A stretch of DNA of 64,000 nt from Zymoseptoria tritici IPO323 (lineage: Eukaryota > Ascomycota > Dothideomycetes > Mycosphaerellales > Mycosphaerellaceae): contig NC_018218.1 in NCBI RefSeq assembly GCF_000219625.1, positions 3,286,001 through 3,350,000 on the forward strand, read 5' to 3'. Below are positions 31,823 to 44,278 of the stretch, piece by piece. Numbering within the stretch: the stretch's first letter is position 1; each line of letters opens with the position of its first letter. The translations under genes were made by a program, and so were the position numbers. The notes under the pieces were generated by a model that saw only the letters and a program-made list of their open reading frames with translations, searched no databases and was not told where the DNA came from.

Positions 31823-34792
31823 TTATCTGTGCTCGCTGTAAGCGCTTCCGCGCGCGAATGCTGCAAAGTCCATCCTTCCGCTCGATACTGCTTCAGGCAC
31901 TGCACTGCCGGTCATAACGCCCAATGGGTCACCATGCGTATTAGTCTCAACTGGCTCAGCCACTTGTTCTGCAGCAGCCTCATCGTTGGTCGCCACATAC
32001 TTCGCGAGGACATCCGTGTCAGTCTCTCGTTGTTCCAGTGCTGGTCGTGCAGGCGTTAATTTCGCCTCTGGATGCTCGTCTTTTACATTGTGTTGATCTG
32101 ACATCCCAACCTGGAAGGACGCAAATTTCGAAGTGATGCTCTCCGTCACCGCGCCAAAGCTTGGGATGCTTGTCGACTCTTTTATACCCGTCGAGTCCAT
32201 TGCCTCCGACTTGGTTGACACGCCTTGGTCGAGCGACACGGTCGATGGCTGTGCCTGTATAACCGATACAGTTGGCACGTCCGGAGGCGCCAGCAAACGA
32301 GACGAGATCATGTCCTCATCTTTGCGCCCGAAAAGTCCACTCCACCATTGAACCTCCGGCAGCTGGTCAGGCGACTGGCGATAAGGAAACAGGAGAGGAT
32401 CGTTGGTCTTGGATGCATAGTCAGGGTTGACAAATTCCGCTCTTCGCGAGAGGAAGTGCGGCCACACCGAGTGAGTCTTGTCCATATTTTCAGCTCGCTC
32501 TTTCTCTGTATTGAACAGGAACTCGCCATACTGTCCGGAGTAGGCTTGGTAGTAAAGTCGTCTCAGAAATCGTTCGTTGAATTCGAAAGCATTAGGGTTC
32601 TGGCGCTGGATCTGATATACCGCGTCCAAGAATTGATGGAAGATCGGCGCAATTTCCTTGGTGTCGACCTTGTGCTCTTTATCCTCCTTAGAGCTCGCTG
32701 TCGGCGGAGCGTGGAGCAGTGCATTTGCTGGAGGTGAAGGTGGACGTGAGCCGGCACCATCGGTACCACTCGAATCATGAGACTGCCGGAAGATGCTACC
32801 ACGATTCTTGTCGAACCAATTTTTCGCACCGGAAAGAGCCTTTGAACCCAAGAAGCCTGGAGAGTCAGAACCAGTAGCCTCTTTGGTACGAGATGGCAGA
32901 ACTTTCTCGTTCTCAATTTCGAACCACTTCTCGCTACCCTGAATACCATGGCGATGGTTGAACTTATGACCGAATGAGAAGAAGTCCTTCTGCACGAGTG
33001 TGATGAAACCCTGCAGAGTTCGGTAGAATGGATCAAGCATAATTTCGGCGAGCGCAGCCACTTGTGAAGTGCGGTCCCATCCATCAGAGCAGTGCACGAG
33101 CACATGACTTCCACCAAGTCCAACCACTCGAGCGACCATTTCAGAACCATCGAGGAGTCCTGCAATATGCGCCAGCCAGCCGGATTTGCGCAGAAGCTCT
33201 TGATTCGGTTTCAGATCGAGGTAATCGGAGTTCGCAAAGCTCTCGATAACTTTGTCGAGTGACTGTCGCATGACATGAATGTTGGCGATATTCAAGAAGA
33301 TTCTCTCGACAGCACCTCCGGTGGTTCCACCGCCGTAGTTTGCCACGTCTTCGATACCGCCTCCTGTAGCGCGGTTCGCCAGGGCATTTATACGTGGTCG
33401 TGCGTCGACGATCAGGTTGCGCCGAGTACTGCCGTATATCTTCTTTCGCGTCACAACGCTCGGCTCAGCATTTTGAATGTCCAAAGCGGTCTCGCTCTGG
33501 CTCACAGACAGTACCGGAACGTCGCCGTTCGCATCGCTATCCAAGCTGTTACCTTTGGAAGAATCACAGAACGTGCTCGCGACCAGATCCGGAGAGTCTG
33601 AAGGCGATGGTGTCGATGGGGTGTGACTCGAGAAGATGGCAGAGACCAACCGTTCGTCCTGTGGATTACGCTTGGACTGTACTCCGACCATTGGCTGTGA
33701 AGAGCGTGTTATACTGCCGCCGTTGGAATGCAGGTAGGTGAGAGCTGGGATCCTGGACTTTGACCGGAACACTCCGCCATATTTCAGCATGTTGTCAGAC
33801 ACGGAACGAGGGACACAAATGACGCTTGGGTATGTTGCAGCATAGGCATAATCGTGGTTGATGTCGCTGATGCGCCACGCGCTGCCGGGACCTTCAGCAG
33901 CTTTGGCGCTGATTCCCATACGAGCAAATTCACGGCGAGCATCATAGACCAGTGTACTCGTTGCGAGTTCCTCTGGCGGAGGCTTGAAGTGGAACGCGTG
34001 CAGGTCTCTGACCGTGCTTGCGCAACACCAATGTCGAATTCGATAGAATACCTCTCTGGCACTGTCATCTGGCGACTTATCCTTCGATGCACTGTGGAAG
34101 TGGAACGCCATCATCTGGAAGTCCCTTCTGCGGATTCGAATGGCTGGAGGACGTCCGCTCTCGGAGGCTGTACCGGTACCAGGACTCTGCCCACTGGGTG
34201 ATAAGGAACGTTGCGGGGATGAGTACGGTGCAAGGTGAGAATCGGTTGAGGGTCGCGCGTATACGCTAGTGCCATAAACCGGTGGGAATGCAGCGTCTTC
34301 TCCGTCTTCATCTGTCGACTCCTGATGCGTCTCGTGGTCGAGATTTCTTGGAGGTTGCGCATGACTCGGCCGCAGCATGCAGTGATTAATCATCGGATAC
34401 GGGAGCCAGATTTCCTTCGGACGCGCCCTGAGTGTGGCAACAGGCTGTTTGGACTCGTGATGATCGCTGGACTTGCGAGATCCATCTTGAGCCGGCGCAT
34501 CTAGCGAGTCGGATCTGACTTGGGAGACATCAGATATGGAACTTGAGCCCTCGCGGCTGACTGTGAGGGAACTCCTTGCGGAAGCCTGAGCAGTGGCTAC
34601 AGCTCTTGACCTGAGCTCGGCGGATTTGTTTGCGGCCGATTTTCCAGTGCCGGCATCGGGAAGATAGCTGAAAATGAGATGATGCCGAGTGAGATAGAGG
34701 GTACCATTCTCAGTCTTCCCACGACTGTGAAGACTCACGTTGCGCACTCGGAGGTCTTTAGAAAGATCGGGATTGTCCATGGCGAGGTCCAA
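31823..34792 (-). CDS. YMR1: Myotubularin-family phosphoinositide 3-phosphatase
   Basis: Single-exon protein of 989 aa; removes the 3-phosphate from PI3P and PI(3,5)P2 on endosomal and vacuolar membranes. The N-terminal GRAM/PH-like part is seen as KTENGTLYLTRHHLIFSYLP near residues 25-45, followed by a long Ser/Pro-rich insert. The catalytic domain is complete, with the CX5R loop HCSDGWDRT (Cys568) and the flanking SKVLVH-type strand and FISLVQKDFFSFGHKF-like segment (here FITLVQKDFFSFGHKFNHRHG). The C-terminal 170 residues are acidic and disordered. The gene name follows the yeast member of the family, the only one in that species; orthology is inferred. Confidence 0.85.
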   Translation of the reverse strand: MDLAMDNPDLSKDLRVRNVSLHSRGKTENGTLYLTRHHLIFSYLPDAGTGKSAANKSAELRSRAVATAQASARSSLTVSREGSSSISDVSQVRSDSLDAPAQDGSRKSSDHHESKQPVATLRARPKEIWLPYPMINHCMLRPSHAQPPRNLDHETHQESTDEDGEDAAFPPVYGTSVYARPSTDSHLAPYSSPQRSLSPSGQSPGTGTASESGRPPAIRIRRRDFQMMAFHFHSASKDKSPDDSAREVFYRIRHWCCASTVRDLHAFHFKPPPEELATSTLVYDARREFARMGISAKAAEGPGSAWRISDINHDYAYAATYPSVICVPRSVSDNMLKYGGVFRSKSRIPALTYLHSNGGSITRSSQPMVGVQSKRNPQDERLVSAIFSSHTPSTPSPSDSPDLVASTFCDSSKGNSLDSDANGDVPVLSVSQSETALDIQNAEPSVVTRKKIYGSTRRNLIVDARPRINALANRATGGGIEDVANYGGGTTGGAVERIFLNIANIHVMRQSLDKVIESFANSDYLDLKPNQELLRKSGWLAHIAGLLDGSEMVARVVGLGGSHVLVHCSDGWDRTSQVAALAEIMLDPFYRTLQGFITLVQKDFFSFGHKFNHRHGIQGSEKWFEIENEKVLPSRTKEATGSDSPGFLGSKALSGAKNWFDKNRGSIFRQSHDSSGTDGAGSRPPSPPANALLHAPPTASSKEDKEHKVDTKEIAPIFHQFLDAVYQIQRQNPNAFEFNERFLRRLYYQAYSGQYGEFLFNTEKERAENMDKTHSVWPHFLSRRAEFVNPDYASKTNDPLLFPYRQSPDQLPEVQWWSGLFGRKDEDMISSRLLAPPDVPTVSVIQAQPSTVSLDQGVSTKSEAMDSTGIKESTSIPSFGAVTESITSKFASFQVGMSDQHNVKDEHPEAKLTPARPALEQRETDTDVLAKYVATNDEAAAEQVAEPVETNTHGDPLGVMTGSAVPEAVSSGRMDFAAFARGSAYSEHR

Positions 34793-37700
34793 GGCAGAAG
34801 GAAGAGAAGTTGTCCCGATTGCGTTGCGCCGCGCGGCGCGATCGGTGAATGAGGACTTGATCTCAACAGCACGTGAACATCAATACCTCCATCTGTTCTG
34901 GTATTCCATAGAGGCCTCCTTCGGTGTCGTTGATCTTGAAATGTGTTCGGAAGTGTCGTATCGATGCTCGAAACATGACACGCAGAAAGTGTCGTCAGAA
35001 GCGGAGGCAGCTCCGGCAAAAGTCCTCGATATACTGCTGCACGTGCAACCTGGAAGCCCGCGTGATTCCACAGCTTGCGTTCACTCGCGAGCAGTGACAG
35101 TAAATTCGTATACGGCCTTGTGTGGGTATCCAGTCTCGGACTTCATGAACGTCTGCAGACGGTTGACTGCCAGACACTACCCGAGAAGAAGGGAAACTCA
35201 GGACAAGAATATATGACTTTTGAAACGGAACTTAGTGTCTGTCACCGTCTGAAACTTCTGAAGACATTGATATCATTTCTAATCTCGATTGATTGCAAGC
35301 AGGTTTGCCAGGCTGACCCAAGCAGACAAGATGTGTTTGTCGTTGCGCTTTCCGTCTTGCCTTGATCGATGGCTCTCGGAATTTCTCTTGCTCTCTTTGT
35401 GAGTGTGAGCTGTGCCAAACATCAACGAGATGCAGCCCGCGTGTTGCTTATTCGGCCATGTCCTCCGTCCCTCGATGTCTCAAATCTCTTTTCCTCTCTC
35501 TCGTCGGAATCATCGAGGTTTGTGTCGAATTCAGCGATCTTACGACGTTGGGCTTACCAGACGCAGGCATGGAAAGATGGACAGTCTGTGCCATCGCCGA
35601 CTTCTTTGTTGAAAAGCACTTCAATGGCAGTGCTACGTGTAAAAATGCAGGCGAACCCCCCACACGATGGTCATGGTTGTGGCCGACTCAAGGTCTATGA
35701 CAGGCGCCGAGCAAAGGAGCACATACAGTTGGCTCGCTGATAGCACAAATTGCAGCGTTGTAATTCTGTTCTTTGCACCAGACGCAATGACAGATAGCAT
35801 CAATTTCTGCTTACTGATTGTGCAGGCCTGGAGTGTGAACACAGCCCGGCCAAGATGATCTGTCGCCATACCAGCGGTCAACAGAAGCAGACCGAGTATT
35901 TATGACGGCACTGCACAGGCTCCATATCCATGCATTCTTCTTCGAGCACATGACTCCACAACTCCACATCCGTGCTTTCGTTGGTCTCCGGGCACAGACC
36001 AGCACTCAAATGTCCATCAAATCCAGCCGCGCGGAGAAGCACCAGGATCGCTTGGACGATGATGATGATTCCTTGCATCGGACAAGATACGCAATTTGGC
36101 GGTTTCGTGGCCCACGATACCGCTGTCACGCCGCTCACGCGCGGTTGTCCGTGGTTCGTCAAAGAGCGGTGGACGATGATGTGACCGGACTCGGATTTGT
36201 CCAGACCTGGACCTAGTCATGCGGAGAAGCACGGCAGGTCAGATTATCCTTACAAGTTTCTTGCGCGATGCTACGAACTGGATGGCGAATGCAGATGGTC
36301 TGGGCGGTTCGCGATGATGGTCGGTGTTGGATCTTCGCGCGATCCCGGCAGCCTCCAAGAGCCGTCTCACTCTCCCGTTGAACTCCTGCACAAGTGGTGC
36401 GTGAAATATTCGGTCGTCCAAATCTGCGCCAGAAGCATGATTGTATTCGTCTTACCAGTTGGCAGACATGTAATCAAATGCGCTTGGAGTGGAATATGCA
36501 ACCTGACCATCACCTTTGAGCCGGAAGTCACAATTCCCAGATCACGGAGATAAGCTGTCGTATCGGGGCGTGAGGCATACACGATAGAATCATTTGACGA
36601 GGGCGTCGTTCGCTAGTGCTGCCACCGCGGGCTGAGGTCGGGGAATCGTGTCCTCCATGCATCACCACCAATAGTGGACAGAGCTGGTGAGCGAAAGCTC
36701 GGAGAGGGTTGAGGATGACAAGTAGGGATTCACCATGCCCATTGCGACTTGCTGTTGGCGTGTTTGTGCGGGACCATTGATTGGCGGTAGGGATGTGAGT
36801 GAGATTGACAAGGCGGTGATGAGGAGTTGGGTTCCAGTTGGCCACGGATCGATGCGGTGAGGTCTGACCGAATGGTCATTTTGAGCAGTCCTGTCCGATT
36901 GCTGCATGGGCTTGCTGCTTGGAGTAGCATGCGCTTGGATTGTCGACTGGTACGTTATGTGGTTGATGTAAGATTGTTGCCCGAATCCTTTCCGCAAGTT
37001 CTCATTGCCGAAAAAACTTTATTATTTGAACTACCGTCGCATTCTTAATAGATCATCAAAGGAACGCGAGAAGATCGTCAGGAAAAGAGATCGGGAGCAC
37101 GCGGCGACTTGCCTCGTTGCAACAGCCTTTATTCCTGGCTCATCGAAAAGAACGTGTTCACCGCCAAAAAAAAAACCCCCAGCTTTGTAGGGACAATTCC
37201 CACAACGCCGATTGGATAGCGAAGAGTGATTTGCCCTCCAATAATCTGCGGACACTATTGTGCGGCTGTCGTCGATCCCACGGTCCCCTGGCGAAGCAGT
37301 AGCTCTGCCCTGGCCTGTCGATGACAGATGGAGCCCTCGAGTCGTGTCCACCTGCTGAACTCGGCATCTCCATCATCGCGATTCGTGAAATTCGAGGAGA
37401 TCGTGGTTTCCTGGTCTTCCGACAATCTCGCTGCTCTACGATCCGAGGTAAGAATCGGACGGACGATGAATCGGGCAGACTGATGAATGGGCCGTGAGCA
37501 AATAGCGACCATGAGTTGCATGCTCTCGGAGCCCATTGGAAGCTCGTTGCAGGGATGTATGGCCTAGCCAAAGCGCCTGCAGGCGGGGCCTGATCGCCAG
37601 CTGCTATCATTCGTGGCGTTGGAGATGCGGCCGGTATGCGGCCTTCCTGCGACCCTCGCCGCTGCTGGCGCTGTACCCTGCACTTTGTGCACTGCATGCC

Positions 37701-38815
37701 GGGCTCGACGTCTCGATTCCTGCTCCTCCTCCACTTCCGGCTGTCCAAATACGACACGACCGTGGATCGTTGGTCGCACACGCAGCCAATGCTCGACTTG
37801 ATCAGGTGCATGCTGTGTATCGCGTAGAGACGAGCTCGGTTTCATCGACCAGCGAGCACTTCGACTCGGTGCGGCCCTGCAGGCTGCTCCCACTTGGACT
37901 GGAAGAACAGTGTGTAGTGTCTCTTCACATATCCCGTGCCGAGCAACGTCTTGCTCGAGGTCTCTGTGCTTCGCCTCGCCTCGGAACAAGCCCATGTCAC
38001 TTTGCATCGATTGTACAAGCCCTAGGATGTCGATCGCAAGGGTGGAGGACCAGGGTCTCGCGTCCGTGTTGCTCCATACCTTGATCGTGGATGGTTTTGA
38101 GATTATGTCGACGGCCCAAGATCAGACACTGGTTGACCTGATGTTGGTGAACAACATGGTACACTACTAGTGACCACGGCACTGCCCTGCAGCCGTGCAT
38201 CTCTTGTGTTCATTAGCCTGCACCTTCTATCATGAAACCGATCTGCGACCGCGAAGTCAATCCTACCTTTTGCTTTTGCCGTTGCCTGCTTTCGCATCAA
38301 ATCAACATTATCGCCCACAGGATCGGCGCGCCGAACCGCCTGGACTTTGAGCTTTGCTGAACCTTAGACGTCCACGGCCCTCCTCCGCATGAACTAGTAC
38401 TACTGCCCCTACCTATACTTTACCTACGACCAAGACCTGCTAGTACATCTTTCGTACCTCGATCCGGTGACTTCCTCGCTCTGCCTTTCGCCTCACGGTC
38501 TTGCTGGCCCGCACGCTTCCTTCCGCTGCGACCTGCATACACTCACTCATGGTCTCCACTGCATAGACAGCGCCCTGCGGGCAGTCATCATTGTCTGCTG
38601 TCAACTTCCGAATCCCGAGCCATCTGCACAGCTTCCGCAACCACGCGCCATCTAGCCGACGTAAGCGAGAAGCCATATCTTGCTCGCAACGTTCTCTCGC
38701 CCAGGACGACCCGCTCAGTTGTTGCCTACAACATCGCCTCTCTCGTTCTCATTGTGCGCCACTCTTGGGCCCTCCGCGGTTGCGCTACTGCCCGACCGGT
38801 CGATCCATCGATGCC
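34793..38815. other. 4-kb region without a supported gene
   Basis: Contains many short overlapping frames but none with a recognised family. On the minus strand 35650-36160 has two stretches with hydrophobic, protein-like composition, and 37560-38320 has a start-like exon (ATG at 38318, MGDNVDLMRKQATAKAKG, donor GTAGGA) and several open stretches, so a multi-exon gene might hide here. An A10C5 run lies near 37167. The last few hundred bases, with a CT-rich composition, are the probable promoter and 5' UTR of the CENP-B-type gene. Confidence 0.35.
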
Positions 38816-40573
38816 ATGGCTGACGATGAACGGAACCACGGATATCGGACCTCGCCCACAAATCACTGGTCACAAAGTCCACGCATCTATTCCCATTCTC
38901 ATCATGGCACACCGGCACAGGAATATTCAGGCTTCAGCTTCTCATCGCCTCACATTCCCATGGAACCGAGCGCATTCAGCAGCAGTGTGCACCAGCGACC
39001 AATGCATCAGCATCTTCAGCCTTTAGTGATGCCACAATGGCCCTCGATGCTAGCCTCCTCTCACACTCATTCGAACTACCAACCACCCTACCCACAGCCG
39101 GTGCAATCCATCCCGCCGATATCAGTTGGATCGCTTCAGACGCCGGTATCAGCAACTTCCACACGATCTGCTACTACCCCACGCAAGACGTTGACCGATT
39201 TGGATCGGAAACGAATGTGCCAGTATGCTGAGGAGCATCCAACCAGCAAGCAGACCGAGATTGGAGGTATGTCACAGAGTCCTCGGTCGTCGCCTGCCAT
39301 ACTGCCATACTAACCAGTCACAAGCAATTTTCGGTGTAGAGCGAAGGTATGGAAGACCGTTGAATCGTGGATACTGACCTCCGACTGACGTTCGAATAGC
39401 ACGGTGTCCAAAGTGTTGCGACAGAAGGAGAAATATCTCTTCCAAGATGATGGAAGTCGTTCACCAGCCAAGCGGCCGAAAGGTCGCTCTCCGGACATCG
39501 AGCGTACGCTTGCAGTCTGGGCGAAGAATCAGGTGGGTTGGAAGTGCAAGTCGGTGGAAGTTAGATTTTGAGCACTGACAACGAAGCAGGAGAAGAAGGG
39601 CAATCCGCTCACGGACGAACTGATCAAGCAACAAGCGCGTGCATTCATGGCGACAACAACGAATCCAGACGACTCCGTTGTGCTGAGTTCTAGTTGGATT
39701 GAGAAATTCAAGCTGAAGAACAATCTCATGGGCGCGCGATCGCGAAAAGCGTCGCTCGCAACGGACGATTTAGAAGCAGGCTCAGGCGTGCAGTCGTCTT
39801 CACATTCACCATCTGGTGGACTGGGCTCACCATCGCCCGTCGAGCTGCGCAGCGTTCAAAGCAACGACAGCTTGAAGAACGAGAGCCCTGATGACTACAT
39901 CGGTTTCGGTGCCAGACATGGACCGTTTCACTCTCAAAGCGCAAACTCCCTCCACAGCGCTTTCACGGATACTGCGCCTTCGTCGTTCTCGCCGGCGCCG
40001 CTGAGTCCAACGTCTCCATTCTTCACACCCGATTCCGGTACCGCGCCCTCATCGTTCGTGCCGCAATTGGCCTCGCGACCGCTACAGCCAAACGCGAGCA
40101 ACTCAAACTCACATCGCTCGCGGAGCCAGACATTTCCACAAGTCGACCAATACATGACCTCGGGCGAAGCTGTGGCTTCGAAATATGGGGATGATGATGT
40201 CCTTGACTCGCCGATGGAGGAGGCCCCCATGCCGCCCAATTCGTTGAACGAAACGATGGGCCGTACTATGAGCTCGAAGAAATCTCGCGACGAACGAGTG
40301 AGCACTGTCAGCCCTTCCGAAACTATGCGGCCACCGCCTCTGCCCGCTCACCGGCAAAGTTCCGACTCCGTGAAGCGCGAGTCGAATCCACCTACGAACA
40401 ACAACAACATTACAACAACGACGACCCCAGAAGAAGCTCGTCGGGCGCTAGAAGTCGTCCTCAGCTTCTTCAAACAGCAACCTAACGGGTTCCTGGACTT
40501 CAACGAGAGTGTGACGATTGGGAAGCTGATGGAGAAACTCAAACTCCACAACCCTTCGGGAAGCAACGCCTGA
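38816..40573 (+). CDS. CENP-B-type HTH DNA-binding protein (Abp1/CBP-like)
   Basis: Four exons: 38816-39266, 39325-39346 (22 nt), 39400-39532 and 39590-40573; all junctions GT-AG with matching phases; 529 aa. Residues 1-120 are Pro/Gln/Ser/His rich. Then come two helix-turn-helix modules: a CENP-B N-terminal/psq type (TLTDLDRKRMCQYAEEHPTS, then AIFGVERSTVSKVLRQKEKY across the microexon) and a CENPB/Tc5 type (IERTLAVWAKNQ, then GNPLTDELIKQQARAFM and SSSWIEKFKLKNNL). The remaining half is Ser/Pro rich with a short helical end (RRALEVVLSFFKQQPNGFLD). There is no DDE domain, so this is a domesticated transposase DNA-binding region, as in fission-yeast Abp1; role likely at chromatin or as a transcription factor. 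Start at 38816 is chosen over an in-frame ATG at 38591. Confidence 0.75.
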
Positions 40574-41314
40574 GTGTGGACGGTCTTAGCCGCGCAAATC
40601 ATGCGCGTTCTCTTCGAATCGATACCCCTTACTATTGGAATCTTCATTGCATCGACCTTTACATCAACGAGTCATTTCGGCATTGCATAATTGTATTAGT
40701 ATCCGCACTGCCATCTGGTCTTCTCGACGACTACTTCTGCGACTGTTCTTGCACTTCTCTGCATATCATCACCATTCGCTCCCTTTCGACCCATCATTTC
40801 ACGCATACTGCTTCCATCGCAACTGTCGCATCTACAACAGCATTCATACGGATATCGGGAGAGGCTCAGGTCTCGGACATCATAGGGGAGGACTGCATTT
40901 GGAAAAGATACGGGATATCAGACCGCTCACGCGGCTTTCAAACACACGATCAACATTGAGATTTCGGCATGTCAGATATATACCATTTGGGAGAAATAGA
41001 AGGAGGAAAAGGGAGGAAGGAGAGGCAAGGAAGGATACAGTATCTCTGACGCTATTCGGCATTTCTCTGCGATCCATTTTGTCCTCCTGAATGATGCTCC
41101 ATTTCGGAGTTGGCTACATCATGAACATTCTGAGCAGGACCTTTGCTGTGTGGATGCGGTGGAAGGAGAGGTGTTCCGCAAGGAGGACAAAGGTCTACCA
41201 GGTATCGATCGATATGCATATGGACATCGCTCACCTGCTCACAGATCATGCTTCCATGAAGATCGCGATGGTTCCAACAATCACAATTGTCTTGCTATTG
41301 CCATTGCTGTTATC
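40574..41314. other. Intergenic 3' flanks of convergent genes
   Basis: Between two converging genes. It should hold the two 3' UTRs; short frames here look accidental. Confidence 0.4.
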
Positions 41315-44064
41315 CTACTCCTCCTCAATCAACTCCGGAAACAACCTCACCACCAGCAGATCCACCACACTGACCACCAGATGACGATTCACGAACCCGT
41401 CCTCCAACAACCCCAACAAGTCCTCGCCTTCCACCTCCTTCCTCGCGCGATCGACCTCCTTCGTCGCAAGTAATCTCTGCCATATACCCGGTGGTATGGC
41501 GTCGACGATGGCAGCCGCACAGTCGCTCCGGATGCGGGCCACTTCCTCCGGAGACGAGGGTGGTATGCGGGCGGGAGCGAGGGCGTTGTTGGGGAACAAG
41601 GCCGTTCGCGTGGCTTGCAGAAGATGAGGGAGCCATGTCGATGCGGAGTACAGGCGCGTTGAGAAGTGGTGAGAGAGGAGTCTGTGATTGATTCGTCAGT
41701 ATGGAACTCGAAATCATTAATCTAAGCTGTGGCTCGGAAGAGTGGACGGGAAGGGACTGGATGGGGAGATTATGCGGCGTGGTTGTTTGGTTGCGCATGT
41801 CTGCGATGCAGCAGGGAGCGCGCGGAGAACGATTGGCCTGCATCTGCATAGCGGTACATGTTGCGTGCAGGTAACAGAACAATGCATATCCCGGAAGCGC
41901 ATATGTTGAAGGGTGCGCAAGGTGGCAGTCTGCAGAAGACGTGAACAGCACAACCGAGAGCAACGAAGTTTAGCCGCATCTTCCTTGTGGGTTGCATCGA
42001 CGAATCAATCCTCGAAAGCGACGATTCAACATCTTACTGGTGGATGAGCGCAACTTCGGCAACAGGAAGCTCATAGGATCCGGCCGAAGGATCCTGGAGA
42101 TCGTTGTTGGTCGTCCAAAGCATTAAGGTTTAGGCTACGCCCGCACGGCGCGCTGGTCGGCCGATGTGAACCCCACGCCTTTGTCCGTAATGGGCCGAAC
42201 CCTCGCAGCACAGCCAGGATCCAGATTATTGAGGCACAGTCGAAGCTGCAAAGATGCCGGCGGATCCATGATTTCTTTCGTCGATGCGTTGGACTTGATC
42301 GTAGTGGATGTCGTTGATGCCCAAAGCTGATCGAGTTGCACAATAAAGTCTCGGGACCGAGATCGACTTGTGCAGGGCTCCATCGAAGCTGCACCCGAAA
42401 GTCCGCAGCTGAAGTGCTTTCGTCTCGTGAGCTGTGCCAGGCGAAATAGACGGCATATCGGTGAAACACCACTCCCCGAAGAGAGAAAGGTCTGCAGGCT
42501 GACATTGGCCGGAGAAGTGTGTCAGATGACCAAAAGTTGATGCAGCTTCCCGGACGTGGCTTCCTTGCTTCCGCGAACGAGACTCCTGGTGGTGTGGGGT
42601 ATGTCCAGATACGGAGGTACCTCGAAACGATCGATTGACCGATGCTGGATCGGTATTGCGTGCATAACGGTTCAAGGTAGGGGAGATGCGTTGAGTGTGG
42701 AGGGGAAGCAAGAACGCAAGCAAATCAATCAGCTTACCTGTCCAAGCGACTGTTGGTGCAACATAGCCTTCCCGGACCATGCAATAGTATCCACTGCATC
42801 AGTGATAGAAGGCCCGACAGCCATGGCATGCGTTGCTCGAAGGAGGATATCTGCGAGCCGCAACTCCAGATATTCATGTCAACAATTGGCCGTCTCTCTG
42901 TACTGCGGAAGGCTTGACGGTCATCGTCAACATCCTCAAAAGAGTCCTTCGCGCTCATGCGGCGTCGATCGTCCCGATTTGTTCGTGGTGGAAGCGCTGA
43001 GGCCTGCATTAGAGCAATGGTCGAGACCCGCAGGTAAAGCCAAAACGTCACAGTGCAATGCACCAGCAGCCAGAGCACCTGTGATATCGCCTCGGAGCGC
43101 CCACGCAGAGATGGGCGCCCACTCGCGGTTCCTACGCGTGCTGGAAACAATGCACCGCTCTCGTCGCGCTTGAGCAGGTCTGAAGGAGGGTCATCCGGAA
43201 GTTGGCCGTATCCAGACCGCATGGATCGTAAAAGCTTTGCAAGTCCATCCCAAATCAGCCATGGCTCGCACGCTTTGCCACAGATCCCATTGTGAAAGAT
43301 CATTTCCGTGAAGATCTCAGAGACAAGTACATCGAGGCACGGGTTGAGCATATCTTCCGGAGGCAAGACGAGAGGCAGTATCCGATTGACCAGGAGCATG
43401 CACCACGCAGTCTCATTTTCTTGTTGAGCCAGCGCTGAGATGGGATCGGACGGCACAGGTTCCAGCGCTAGATGAGGCCGAAGTGTGAGGAACCGCCGGC
43501 GCTGTTCAAACTGCGGTAGCGCCTTTGTGGGTGAACGTCGTGAGATCCTGACAGCTGTACGAGTCAGCCTACCTGGTTCTATCGGACAGTCTACTCGGTC
43601 TGGTATTGCATACTGTTCACATGCTCTACTATCAGCTGAGGGAGCTCGTCGAGCAACAGGCTTTCCAGGTCCACGTGCCGCACGCGTTGTTCGAGTCCCC
43701 TCGTGCAGTGAGCAATTATCTGCACGATTTCGCTCACAAAGTCCTGATCGGGTGTGATGCGGTTGTACCAGACCTGGACAAAGTTGCTGAGTATCACAGC
43801 AATGAGGGCATATAGCTGGACATCGACCGCATTGGAGCTGGTCAGAGGCGGTAGGAGATCCTCCAGCGGCTCGGATTCGACCTTTGCAGGATGGTCGCCA
43901 GTGGAGTCGAGATAGCGAGGCTTGGAGCAAAGTGTCCGCTTGATATACGCGATCGTGGCCTCGTGGTTTCGGACTTCCTGCGATCCGGGGCGGAGGTCAC
44001 CTCGTTGACCAGCGGGCGCCTTTCGACGCGGTGCCCTCAACGGTCTCTGAGCCACCTGCGCCAT
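41315..44064 (-). CDS. PXA-domain protein, membrane-trafficking type
   Basis: Three exons: 44064-43595, 43547-42738 and 41681-41315, giving 548 aa. PXA (PX-associated) domains are found in sorting-nexin relatives of endosomes and vacuoles. The N-terminal part has the family's core: EATIAYIKRTLCSKP, YALIAVILSNFVQVWYNRITPD and an HLALEPVPSD / CMLLVNRILPLVLPPED region. The middle contains hydrophobic segments (SQVLWLLVHCTVTFWLYLRV) and PWLSGLLSLMQW; the end reads LYSASTWLPHLLQ then ALFPNNALAPARIP, as expected for ascomycete members. The last junction joins GAC AG to A CTC and restores a contiguous conserved stretch, which supports a 1056-nt intron (42737-41682). The first intron uses a GTAGAC donor. 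An earlier in-frame ATG exists at 44178. Confidence 0.7.
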
Positions 44065-44278
44065 GATGCAGTGCGCCGTAGGGTCCCGGCCGTGTTTGAA
44101 GGTCCATCGAGCGGTTGTGAGTCCAGTGATGTCGTTCATTCGCGCCTTCGGAGTGAAAGCATCACGTTTGGCCGCCACGGCCCGAGGCGTGCCGTCGAAC
44201 GCTAACCGGCAGCCACATTCAAAGCGCTTTCACTTCGATTACTCCAACACTGACTTCACCATCGCAAGGTGACTAACC
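44065..44278. promoter_or_regulatory. Bidirectional promoter region, PXA gene / MED10
   Basis: 214 bp between divergent start codons. If the PXA start is instead at 44178 the space falls to 100 bp. No specific site is claimed. Confidence 0.45.

Noticed and set aside
37150..37180. A10C5 homopolymer run as a functional element
   Set aside because: Likely slippage; no flanking structure.
37158..37811. 217-codon minus-strand frame
   Set aside because: Arg/Ser/Pro-rich shadow-like translation reading through an A/C homopolymer tract; a CxxC in it is not enough to call a zinc protein.
42226..42780. 184-codon minus-strand frame in the PXA intron
   Set aside because: It overlaps the exon in another frame, runs across the donor and has no recognisable feature.
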